Origin: RDYZ01 sp964518905
GTDB taxonomy: Bacteria; Cyanobacteriota; Cyanobacteriia; Cyanobacteriales; Geitlerinemataceae
Assembly: GCA_964518905.1 (NCBI GenBank)
Contig: CAZFJL010000003.1
Span: forward strand, 62,001-126,000
Direction of reading: 5' to 3'
DNA: 64,000 nt
The notes below the pieces were generated by a model that worked only from the letters and a program-made list of their open reading frames with translations, did no database searches and was not told the DNA's origin. A program made the position numbers and the translations under genes. This document shows, in pieces, positions 56,148 to 63,257 of the stretch; position 1 is the first letter of the stretch, and each line of letters starts with the position of its first letter.

Positions 56148-57176
56148 CTATATGTTTTGATCCTCTGATATATATTTTTTTATAACTTCTTCTATACTTT
56201 GTCTCCTGTCCTTTTTTAAGGATTTAAAGCAAGTGCTACATAGCCTAATATTTTTGTTGTCGCTATACAAAGCAAGAATATTATCTGCTTTGTCAAATGT
56301 AGAATTTTCACTAATACGGCTAAGAAATAGAACTCTTGTACCTATTCCTGTTATTTGCTCGACTCCTGGGTAATGTGTACATCCCTGGGGAATATGAAAA
56401 ACATCAGAACCTTCGTAAGCTCGTAAAAGAGGATAAGCTGTCTCTTTCTTCGGTAATGCGTAAGCCTGAGAAAGCCACTGTATAACTTCATATAATTCAT
56501 ATACTTCATTGGTGTTGAGCTTTCCCTGAGCAAGCATTATTTTAACCTCTTTAAGGATTTCCTGAACATATGAACTATCTGGGAAATATCCAGAAACATA
56601 CTTTCTATATATCTTTTTGATAAATTTTGATATTTCAGTTTCTCCACTGAGCTTGTGAACTTCTGCTTGAAGCTTTTGATTTGTCCTATATATTTTATTT
56701 AGAGTTTTAAAGTACTTTTCTCGCAGTACTTGTAGCTCATAAGAGTTATCTTTTCTAATACCTGTCAGGTCAAATAGTTCTTCACAAATGATTTCTTGCT
56801 TATCTTCTGGTACACCGGCTAAAATTGATTGAAGAATAGAAGAAACAAGACGAATCTCTCCGTCTAGGCAACTTAGGGACAATGCACGTTCTTTTGTAGA
56901 TGCAAGAACCTCAGAGTTGATATTTGCGGCTTGCGATTCTCGCTTGACTTGAAAAATACACTTGCTCAACACCTCATCTAAGTCAGGAGGCATCTGTTTC
57001 TCTCTTCTATACTTTTGAAAACTTTGCCAAAGAGAACCCATTAGTTTTGTTATGAAAGAAAGTGGGTATGACTTTGGCTCCAGGAAAGACATTATTTTCC
57101 AAGATGTCCAGGTTGTGACTACTAGAAAAAGTAACTTTAACCAAATCCAAGCGCTAAATCTGGCATTAGTAGTCAC
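56148..57176 (-). CDS. Unknown AT-rich gene: N-terminal membrane helix, C-terminal His/Cys metal-binding domain
   Basis: 342 aa, not assigned to a named family. Residues about 9-28 form a membrane helix (WIWLKLLFLVVTTWTSW). Residues 45-250 are charged and helical with coiled-coil character. The C-terminal 90 residues carry YEGSDVFHIPQGCTHYPGV...LCSTCFKSLK, spacing H-x4-C...C-x2-C, which resembles the Ada-type zinc-binding fold. The start is a GTG directly after the TGA of the upstream gene, so the two are translationally coupled. Codon use is AT-rich and free of CGATCG, unlike all flanking genes, indicating horizontal acquisition. A role in defence or stress signalling is only a guess from context. 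Confidence 0.75.
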   Translation of the reverse strand: MTTNARFSAWIWLKLLFLVVTTWTSWKIMSFLEPKSYPLSFITKLMGSLWQSFQKYRREKQMPPDLDEVLSKCIFQVKRESQAANINSEVLASTKERALSLSCLDGEIRLVSSILQSILAGVPEDKQEIICEELFDLTGIRKDNSYELQVLREKYFKTLNKIYRTNQKLQAEVHKLSGETEISKFIKKIYRKYVSGYFPDSSYVQEILKEVKIMLAQGKLNTNEVYELYEVIQWLSQAYALPKKETAYPLLRAYEGSDVFHIPQGCTHYPGVEQITGIGTRVLFLSRISENSTFDKADNILALYSDNKNIRLCSTCFKSLKKDRRQSIEEVIKKYISEDQNI

Positions 57177-57524
57177 TCATATTATTGACATACCTCGAAA
57201 ATCTTGATTGACTGTGCCAGAGTTATGTGCAATCGCACCTGGCGACTTTACGATATTTATCTCTTGAGAATAGCCAAGGTTTTCAAGCTCTGATACAACT
57301 TGTTGAAAATATTCTTTGTCACCTAACAGATTTCTTTCTAATATTTCTTGAAAGTTATCCTCTTGGGTATCTTTAGGGATTCGAGAAAGAATGATGTCTC
57401 TCAGTGGGGCAAGTTGTTCTGGAACTGTGGAGAGCTGGTCGGCTAAGTTACCACCAAGCTTTCTAATACCACCCTCACAAAGTAATTTGATAATAAAAGT
57501 AACGGCTTCTGTAGTTCCTGGCAT
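57177..57524 (-). CDS. Unknown AT-rich gene, 115 aa, with amyloid-signalling-like C-terminus
   Basis: Function unknown. Residues 1-85 are predicted helical (AVTFIIKLLCEGGIRKLGGNLADQL, then FQEILERNLLGDKEYFQQVVSELENLG). The last about 20 residues (SPGAIAHNSGTVNQDFRG within it) have the small/polar pattern N-S-G-x-V-x-Q followed by G seen in bacterial amyloid signalling (BASS/RHIM-like) motifs at protein ends. Its stop abuts the GTG of the 342-aa gene, so both are made from one mRNA. ATG at 57524. The similarity to amyloid motifs is by eye and weak. Confidence 0.72.
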   Translation of the reverse strand: MPGTTEAVTFIIKLLCEGGIRKLGGNLADQLSTVPEQLAPLRDIILSRIPKDTQEDNFQEILERNLLGDKEYFQQVVSELENLGYSQEINIVKSPGAIAHNSGTVNQDFRGMSII

Positions 57525-57700
57525 GGCTTTTCAATAAACATTTGCGGTCAATTATAGCCGAAGTCGATGTAGAGAGAGCATTGCCCGCTCTATCAAGCTA
57601 ATTCCTCTTTTGTCACTCTTCAGCAGGAATGGCCGGACTTCTTATTGCTCATTCTTATCTGGAAAATGGCTAAAACAACGTAAATTCGTTACCGAATCTA

Positions 57701-57805
57701 TCGTTCCGACACTCTGCGCGGGAATGCCTTCTAGGACGCTCTGCGTCCCGCAAACTTCGACGCACAGCGTCTAAAGAGACGTTTCTACGCAAAGCGCAGG
57801 AACGA
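57701..57805. repeat. Palindromic repeat with TCGTTCC ends
   Basis: TCGTTCC at 57701-57707 and GGAACGA at 57799-57805 bound a region of several nested hairpins (for example GGACGC-tct-GCGTCC near 57734). It resembles the dispersed TTCCCA-TGCGTGGGAA-type repeats of cyanobacteria. It lies between the AT-rich genes and the antitoxin-like gene. Confidence 0.65.
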
Positions 57806-57816
57806 TGCAAAATCAC

Positions 57817-58023
57817 TCATTCATCCACCAAAAATTGAGGCGCACGATCGACACGCGGCGGCACTTCCAACTCGTAGTCCTCCTGCTCACAAACCTCGCG
57901 CAGCTTTGCAAACAACTCTGCAAGGCTCGGCTTATGCAGCTCATCCAGCAGCGTCTTCGCCAAAATTTCTTGCTCCGACTCCGATAACTGCCGTGCAGCA
58001 TCCAACACATCCGCTAAAACCAT
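57817..58023 (-). CDS. Orphan antitoxin-like small protein, 68 aa
   Basis: From ATG 58023: VLADVLDAARQLSESEQEILAKTLLDEL, a helical segment typical of the short antitoxins (DUF2281/addiction-module type) of cyanobacteria, then an acidic C-terminal tail (LVDE). The upstream alternative to 58071 runs into repeat-derived sequence. The toxin of such pairs normally follows, yet no toxin frame exists downstream (57525-57816), so it is an orphan or remnant. Confidence 0.5.
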   Translation of the reverse strand: MVLADVLDAARQLSESEQEILAKTLLDELHKPSLAELFAKLREVCEQEDYELEVPPRVDRAPQFLVDE

Positions 58024-58048
58024 AAAGCGTTTCCCCAAATGAGTGAAA

Positions 58049-58074
58049 AGGGTAGGCATCGCCCACCCCATCAG
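58049..58074. repeat. Degenerate GTAGGGTGGGCA-type remnant
   Basis: AAAGGGTAGGCATCGCCCACC matches the inner palindrome of copies 1-3 with several changes. It has no second arm, so it is a partial copy. Confidence 0.45.
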
Positions 58075-58092
58075 TTTAGCTAAATCGAGAAC

Positions 58093-58129
58093 TACTCAGC
58101 CCCCTCGATCGGCGCAAAACCACGACGCT
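58093..58129. repeat. Copy of the putA 3' end (direct repeat with 58798-58834)
   Basis: 29 bases identical to the end of putA (58798-58826), then a 2-base mismatch and six more matching bases. In the putA reading frame it would read GFAPIEGAE followed by a stop. The toxin-antitoxin pair lies between this and the real putA end. Confidence 0.85.
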
Positions 58130-58175
58130 AAAAAAACTCCATCACCCGACGTAGCGATAGAAATGACACCAAAAT

Positions 58176-58430
58176 TTAGGCCACAACACCCAAAACCTCA
58201 AGCATCATCACTCTATGTTCCGACCGCCCAACCTCTAAACCCTCCACGATCGCGCAAGCCTCCTCCTTTCCCCGTGCCGCGATCACATCCTCCACCGCCG
58301 CAGCGATCGCTCCCGTATACCCATCCTCCGCCGCATCCTCCAAAATTGCCTCAAGATAAGACGTTGCACGGCTCGCATCTTCCCGAAACCGCCGTCTTAA
58401 ACTTCGTTGCCAATCAATAGTTGTCATCAT
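58176..58430 (-). CDS. Antitoxin, HigA/addiction-module antidote type, possibly degraded
   Basis: About 84 aa from the Met at 58430. FREDASRATSYLEAILEDAAEDGYTGAIAAAVEDVIAARG resembles the N-terminal part of the XRE-type antidotes (TIGR02684) that partner the next toxin, but the helix-turn-helix region is not recognisable. After ARG the sequence goes straight to a tail (HRVMMLEVLGV) that looks like the family's end, as if the HTH part were deleted. It lies immediately downstream of the toxin gene with a 4-bp overlap, an order also seen in HigBA. Confidence 0.6.
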   Translation of the reverse strand: MMTTIDWQRSLRRRFREDASRATSYLEAILEDAAEDGYTGAIAAAVEDVIAARGKEEACAIVEGLEVGRSEHRVMMLEVLGVVA

Positions 58431-58740
58431 TTCTGGTAAGTCTTCCAAATAGCTTTTACAGTTTGAATGTCTCGCTTTTGGGTGCGCTTTGACCCGCCCG
58501 TGATGAGCAAAACAATTCGATTGTCGATCCTTCCGTAATACACACGGTATCCCGCCCCAAATTGAAGTCGTAGCTCACAGACCCCGTCAACGACTGGCTT
58601 CCAATCGCCAAAATTCCCAGAACGCAGCCGAGCAACACGAGATTCAACACGAGCCTGAGTCTTCGGATCGAGCGATGCGAACCAATCTTCGTAGGGACAC
58701 CTCCCATTATCGGCGACATAAACCTCAATTGAGAATTCAT
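58427..58740 (-). pseudogene. RelE/HigB-type toxin (addiction module killer), start codon out of frame
   Basis: The frame reads IEVYVADNGRCPYEDWFASLD, then RVESRVARLRSGNFGDWKPV, GVCELRLQFGAGYRVYYG and IVLLITGGSKRTQKRDIQTVKAIW, a full match to the Gp49/HigB-like killer family (TIGR02683), about 100 aa. Ahead of IEVY there is no in-frame ATG. The obvious ATG (58740) reads MNSQLRF in another frame, off by one base. A one-base deletion or two-base insertion near codon 4 would explain this. Use of an upstream TTG (which makes the protein about 137 aa) is the alternative. Confidence 0.7.
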
Positions 58741-58796
58741 GGCGATTCGCGATTCCGTTGCGGGGCAAGCAACTCCTACCCCGCAACAGATCGGTA

Positions 58797-61778
58797 TTAC
58801 TCAGCCCCCTCGATCGGCGCAAAACCGTGACGCTGCACATTCTCCGTCACCGTACGCGGCTCCAAAAACTGCGCCAGATAATCCGGGCCGCCCGCCTTCG
58901 AGCCAACGCCCGACAGCTTGAAACCACCGAACGGCTGACGCGAGACGATCGCCCCCGTCGTACCGCGATTGATGTAGAGATTGCCCACCTCAAACTCAGC
59001 CTTGGCGCGATCGATATGCGACGGCGTGCGCGAATAAATCCCGCCCGTTAACGCATAATTCGTACCATTCGCCACCGTCAACGCCGTGTCGAAATCCGCC
59101 ACGCGAATCACCGCCAACACCGGCCCGAAGATCTCCTCCTGGGCGATCGTCGCATCCGGCGCGATATTGGTGATCACCGTCGGGCTGACGAAATAACCGG
59201 TGTCGGGAACCGGTAGCTCGATCGCCAATTTGCCCTCGGCTTTGCCCGTCTCAATATAGCGACGGATATTCGCCTGAGCGCTGGCGTCAATCACCGGCCC
59301 CACCTGGATTCCCAACTGGGTCGAATCGCCCACATTCAGCGATCGCACCGCTTCCACCAGACGATCGATGAATTTTTCGTAAACCGACTCCACCACGATC
59401 GCCCGCGAACAAGCCGAGCATTTTTGACCGGTGTAGCCAAAGGCCGACTGCACAACACCGGCCACCGCCACATCCAGATCGGCGCTCTCATCGATGATGA
59501 TGCCGTTCTTGCCGCCCATCTCCGCGATCACCCGCTTCAGATGCTTCTGACCCGGACGCAAAATCGCCGCCTCTTGGAAAATCTGGCAGCCGACCTCCTG
59601 CGAACCGGTAAAGACGATCGTATTGATATCCGGATGTTTCACTAGATGGTTACCCACCGTCGAACCCTTGCCCGGAATGAACTGGAACACGCCAGACGGA
59701 ACACCGGCATCGATCAAGATTTCTGCGAGTTTCGCCGCGATTACGCTCGACACCGCCGCCGGTTTGAGTAGGGTCGGGTTGCCTGCGACCAGCGATGCCA
59801 CCGTCATACCGGTGGGAATCGCCAGGGGGAAATTCCAGGGCGACACCACCAGGGTAATGCCGCGCGACTGGTAGTGGTAGCGGTTGGTTTCACCGGGGAC
59901 ATCGTAGGACGTTTCGCCATCGAGTCGTTCCATTTCGTCGGCGTAGTAACGACAGAAATCGATCGCCTCGGACGTCTCCGGATCGGCCTCGCGGAAGGTT
60001 TTGCCGGTTTCGAGCATCATCCAGGCGTTCAGCTCGTGGCGGCGTTCTTCGAGCAGGTCAGCGGCCTTGCGTAACACTCCGGCACGTTCCCGTACCGGTG
60101 TCCGCTTCCAGCTCTTCGCGGCAGCTTTTGCGGCGGCCATCGCACGATCGGCCTGCTCGATCGAGATTTGCCCCACCGTGCCGATCGTCTCGGTGAAGTT
60201 CGACGGGTTGAGCGAATCGATTTCGGTATCGGTTTCGACGTACTCGCCTGCGATCCAGGGTTGATAGACCTTGCCGAGCTGCTGACGGACTTTCGTGAGC
60301 GCTTGGAAAGCAACGGCGCGACGATCGCGATCGGCAAAGTCGGTGTCGGCAGCGTTGGGGAACGGCGACGCCTCCGGTGCGATGTCGGGCTTGGCCGGGT
60401 CGGGGGTTGGTGCGCCGATGAGTTCCTCGATCGGGCGATCTTCCTGGCTTTGACGCAGGAATGAGCTATTGGCGGTGTTTTCCAGCAGACGGCGAATCAG
60501 GTAGGACATCCCCGGCAGTAGCTCACCGTAGGGGCAGTAGACGCGCACACGATGACCGCGATCGGCCAGGGCTTTGGCGAGCTTGTCGCCCATGCCGTAT
60601 AGCACCTGCATTTCGTAGTGGCGCTGCGGAATTTTTAGCTCATCGACGATCGCGCAGGCCAGGGCTTGCGATCGCACATTATGTGAGCCGATCGCTGCGT
60701 ACAGATACTCGTGATTTTCCAGCAGCAGACGCGTCAGTTTTTCGTAGTTGGCATCGGTGGCCGCCTTGTCGTTAAACACCGGCTGCGTCCAGTGATGTTG
60801 TTGAGCGCGAATCGTCTCACGATCCCAGTACGCGCCCTTGACGAGTCGCACCGTCACCGGTGTACCCCGCCGTTTCGCCCACTCGACCAAGCCTTGTAGA
60901 TCCTCCGCCGAGTCACGTAAATAACCCTGGATCGTGATGCCGATATCCGAGCGATCGCGAAACTCATCTTCCAGCAAAATCTTCTTGAGAATCGCCAGAG
61001 TGATGTCTTTATATTCGTACTGCTCCATGTCAAAGTGGAGCGCCGCGCCGACTTTTTTCGCGTGACGCAGCAGATTGCGGGCACACTCCGCCACGCGCGT
61101 CTCGCTGCCCGCCTCATCCAGCGCGTCAAACTGCGAATAAAACGCCGTCAGCTTCACCGAGACCTGCACCTTGGGCAGCGTTTCGCCATCGGCGGTGTCA
61201 ATTTGCGCCACCGTTCCCCAGCGTTTTTCCGCCTCGGTCAGGTCATCCATAAGCTGGATGTATTTGGCGAAATACTGCTCCGCTTCGATTTCCGTGATCA
61301 CGGCTTCGCCCAGGAGGTCGATCGTAAAGCTCTGTTTGTCTTTCCGCAGTTGCTCGACGGTTTTGATAATTTGCTTGGCGGTTTCACCGGCGATGTACTT
61401 ATGCGCCAGGGCTTCCGTCGCCGTTAACACGGTGGTTCCAGCGACCTGACCCGTCACCGAATCGCCGCCGCTGAAGCCGATCAGTTTCTTCAGCGCGTCG
61501 GGAAGTTCGACCTCCTCGGTGGTCAGATATTCCTGAAGGTGGCTCGCGACTTCGGCTTTGCTGCGTAGCGCTGGTAGACAATCGATAAACCGGAATAACT
61601 GGACGCGTAAACCGGGGCTACTCATCGCCCAGTCGAGCATTTTGTCGTCCCAGCGCAGGTTATCGCGCATTTTGGCGAAAAGGTTGCCTTTTTGCTGCGT
61701 GGCAGCGAGTAACTCCCGTGCGATCGCCTGGGTTTGCGCTTCGTAGGGATTTTGAGCGGTCGGGGCTTGCGTAACCAA
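58797..61778 (-). CDS. putA: Bifunctional proline dehydrogenase / glutamate semialdehyde dehydrogenase PutA
   Basis: 993 aa. It converts proline to glutamate in two steps, delivering electrons through FAD to quinones. Domains: proline dehydrogenase at about residues 85-460 (FDMEQYEYKDITLAILKK, VRLVKGAYWDRETI and YGMGDKLAKAL), then aldehyde dehydrogenase at about 520-985 with FTGSQEVG, Glu in AEMGGKNG and catalytic Cys in GYTGQKCSACSRA. The N-terminal ribbon-helix-helix repressor domain of enterobacterial PutA is missing, the usual cyanobacterial form. The start is TTG at 61778. Its last 37 bp are duplicated at 58093-58129. Confidence 0.95.
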   Translation of the reverse strand: MVTQAPTAQNPYEAQTQAIARELLAATQQKGNLFAKMRDNLRWDDKMLDWAMSSPGLRVQLFRFIDCLPALRSKAEVASHLQEYLTTEEVELPDALKKLIGFSGGDSVTGQVAGTTVLTATEALAHKYIAGETAKQIIKTVEQLRKDKQSFTIDLLGEAVITEIEAEQYFAKYIQLMDDLTEAEKRWGTVAQIDTADGETLPKVQVSVKLTAFYSQFDALDEAGSETRVAECARNLLRHAKKVGAALHFDMEQYEYKDITLAILKKILLEDEFRDRSDIGITIQGYLRDSAEDLQGLVEWAKRRGTPVTVRLVKGAYWDRETIRAQQHHWTQPVFNDKAATDANYEKLTRLLLENHEYLYAAIGSHNVRSQALACAIVDELKIPQRHYEMQVLYGMGDKLAKALADRGHRVRVYCPYGELLPGMSYLIRRLLENTANSSFLRQSQEDRPIEELIGAPTPDPAKPDIAPEASPFPNAADTDFADRDRRAVAFQALTKVRQQLGKVYQPWIAGEYVETDTEIDSLNPSNFTETIGTVGQISIEQADRAMAAAKAAAKSWKRTPVRERAGVLRKAADLLEERRHELNAWMMLETGKTFREADPETSEAIDFCRYYADEMERLDGETSYDVPGETNRYHYQSRGITLVVSPWNFPLAIPTGMTVASLVAGNPTLLKPAAVSSVIAAKLAEILIDAGVPSGVFQFIPGKGSTVGNHLVKHPDINTIVFTGSQEVGCQIFQEAAILRPGQKHLKRVIAEMGGKNGIIIDESADLDVAVAGVVQSAFGYTGQKCSACSRAIVVESVYEKFIDRLVEAVRSLNVGDSTQLGIQVGPVIDASAQANIRRYIETGKAEGKLAIELPVPDTGYFVSPTVITNIAPDATIAQEEIFGPVLAVIRVADFDTALTVANGTNYALTGGIYSRTPSHIDRAKAEFEVGNLYINRGTTGAIVSRQPFGGFKLSGVGSKAGGPDYLAQFLEPRTVTENVQRHGFAPIEGAE

Positions 61779-62051
61779 GGGAAGTGGCTCCAGAGATCGA
61801 GATAATTATGAGGTTGACTATTTTAATTTGTATTGATGGTCTTTTGGGCGATAAAGATCGATCGGGCTTAATCCGTTGCGTGGGTTTCTAATCTAGGAGT
61901 TGTCAGCATTTCCCTATACTTTATCTAAACAAAGTTTTTATACAAATTACAACGATCTCAAATCTAAGCCTTAGACAATAATTCTAAAATTGCTTGAATT
62001 CAGATCAAAAAATCAGATCAAAATACTCTTGAAATTTTAATTTAAGGTTTA

Positions 62052-62193
62052 ATACAAAATCCGGTGTACAAAGTAGCGGTTCTCGATGGGCACGGAGCGA
62101 AGTCATTGACGTAGCCTTCGCAAAGCAAATAGTGCGAGTTGACGCTAAAAACGATCAATGTAATTGTGCGACTCTCTAAACCAGATTGGGTAT
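62052..62193. repeat. Possible MITE related to the element at 419-530
   Basis: Terminal inverted repeats with 13 of 17 matches (ATACAAAATCCGGTGTA at 62052-62068; complement of ATACCCAATCTGGTTTA at 62177-62193). The left end resembles the right end of 419-530 (ATACGAAATCCGG then GTGTACA when complemented). It is probably an old copy of the same group. Confidence 0.5.
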
Positions 62194-62241
62194 AATTTTT
62201 CTGTTTTTTTAGACTGAATTTCATCGCTAGAATATTTAAAA

Positions 62242-62285
62242 ATCCAGTCAAAATCTAGTCAAAATCTAGTTAAAATTCAGTTGAA
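62242..62285. repeat. Four-copy 11-bp tandem repeat
   Basis: Units ATCCAGTCAAA, ATCTAGTCAAA, ATCTAGTTAAA and ATTCAGTTGAA. The period is close to one helical turn, so all A-tracts lie on the same face of the DNA. It lies about 300 bp upstream of the HxlR gene. Confidence 0.8.
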
Positions 62286-62591
62286 AAAATATTTTAAGCA
62301 CAAGATCTTGGAAATCGTCTAGGCTTTAAACCCTCGCTGTCACTGTTTATCATGCCTCTGCGTCAAGTGGTACAGTTCAGCATCCAGCAAGCTACTCTCT
62401 GAAGCTGATTAACTATGTGGGTATATTGGCGGACAGACTCTAAGATAAGAAGGGATACGTTTTGAGCCTTCAGGGAAACTATTTTTGCTTCACGATCGAT
62501 CACCTCGATCCATGGCCGCACTTTACCTTCTCTAATATCAGACTGATTGACCTCCCTTTCACTCTAAAAAATTACGGTCTTCCTACCTGCT

Positions 62592-63053
62592 ATGACTGAT
62601 TCAACGAATGTTTGTTTAGAAACATCCTATATTTGTCCGATTCAGTTTGTTGTTGATCTACTCGACAATAAATGGTCGATTCTGGTGTTACGTGAGCTAT
62701 TTCGTGGACCACAGCGTACACATCAATTACTGGAGGCGTTACCTGGGATCAGTACAAAAATTCTGACTGCACGCCTCCGAACCCTTGAGAAACATGGATT
62801 ACTAGCCCGTCAAGTATTTCCAGAAATTCCCCCGCGTGTTGAATATTCTCTCACTCAGAAAGGCAGCGAAATCCGTCCCATTTTGTTGGCGATGCATAAG
62901 CTGGGGAACCATTGGCTGGATCAGAATCCCTGTCGTTGTACTCTGAGCTTGCCCACATCAGACGATCGGCCTTCCTCCGAGCCGCCCAGTGAGCCGGAAG
63001 TTTCGGCGATCATCCGTGATCATGATTGTCCCTCTAGCACGTCTGGCGGCTAA
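62592..63053 (+). CDS. HxlR family transcriptional regulator
   Basis: 153 aa. A winged helix-turn-helix of the HxlR/YodB type: PIQFVVDLLDNKWSILVLRELFRGPQRTHQLLEALPGISTKILTARLRTLEKHGLL, then VEYSLTQKG. Two Cys residues, C8 and C15, sit at the N-terminus (CLETSYIC), the position of the redox-sensing Cys of this family. Two more are in NPCRC near residue 114. The C-terminal 35 residues are Pro/Ser-rich. ATG at 62592. It is convergent with psbA, with a strong terminator between. Confidence 0.92.
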   Translation: MTDSTNVCLETSYICPIQFVVDLLDNKWSILVLRELFRGPQRTHQLLEALPGISTKILTARLRTLEKHGLLARQVFPEIPPRVEYSLTQKGSEIRPILLAMHKLGNHWLDQNPCRCTLSLPTSDDRPSSEPPSEPEVSAIIRDHDCPSSTSGG

Positions 63054-63093
63054 ATAGAACGTACGCAGATACGACCCAAGCATCGCCCCCGCA

Positions 63094-63126
63094 AAACCCG
63101 AGTTCTTGAAGAACTCGGGTTTTTTG
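63094..63126 (+). terminator. Rho-independent terminator of the HxlR gene
   Basis: An 11-12 bp stem (AACCCGAGTTC / GAACTCGGGTT) with a tight loop is followed by TTTTT, 40 bp after the HxlR stop. Confidence 0.92.
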
Positions 63127-63152
63127 AGCTGATTTTTCAGATCATACATAAC

Positions 63153-63192
63153 AAAAAAAACGCCCCCTTCTTTACTTGAAGAGTGGGGCGTT
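63153..63192 (-). terminator. Rho-independent terminator of psbA
   Basis: On the minus strand, AACGCCCC pairs with GGGGCGTT, with a second inner CTTC/GAAG stem, followed by eight T residues (A run at 63153-63160). It is 65 bp beyond the psbA stop. Confidence 0.88.
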
Positions 63193-63257
63193 CGATGAAC
63201 CAATTTGTTAACGCAATAATCGAGATGCTGGCGAATCCATTTGTCAGGATTTAGATG

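Larger units (their letters stand above)
61779..62591. other. 813-bp noncoding region with repeats
   Basis: AT-rich; carries the putA and HxlR promoters. Between 62052 and 62193 it holds a repeat element (below), and at 62242-62285 a four-copy 11-bp tandem repeat. From about 61900 to 62040 and 62290 to 62580 no structure was seen. A reading frame at 62042-62251 (minus) coincides with the element and is not considered a gene. Confidence 0.5.

Noticed and set aside
58456..58740. Frame starting at the ATG 58740 (MNSQLRF)
   Set aside because: The protein-like sequence of the toxin is in a different frame; this one gives no family match.
62042..62251. Minus-strand frame upstream of the HxlR gene
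   Set aside because: It coincides with the inverted-repeat element at 62052-62193.
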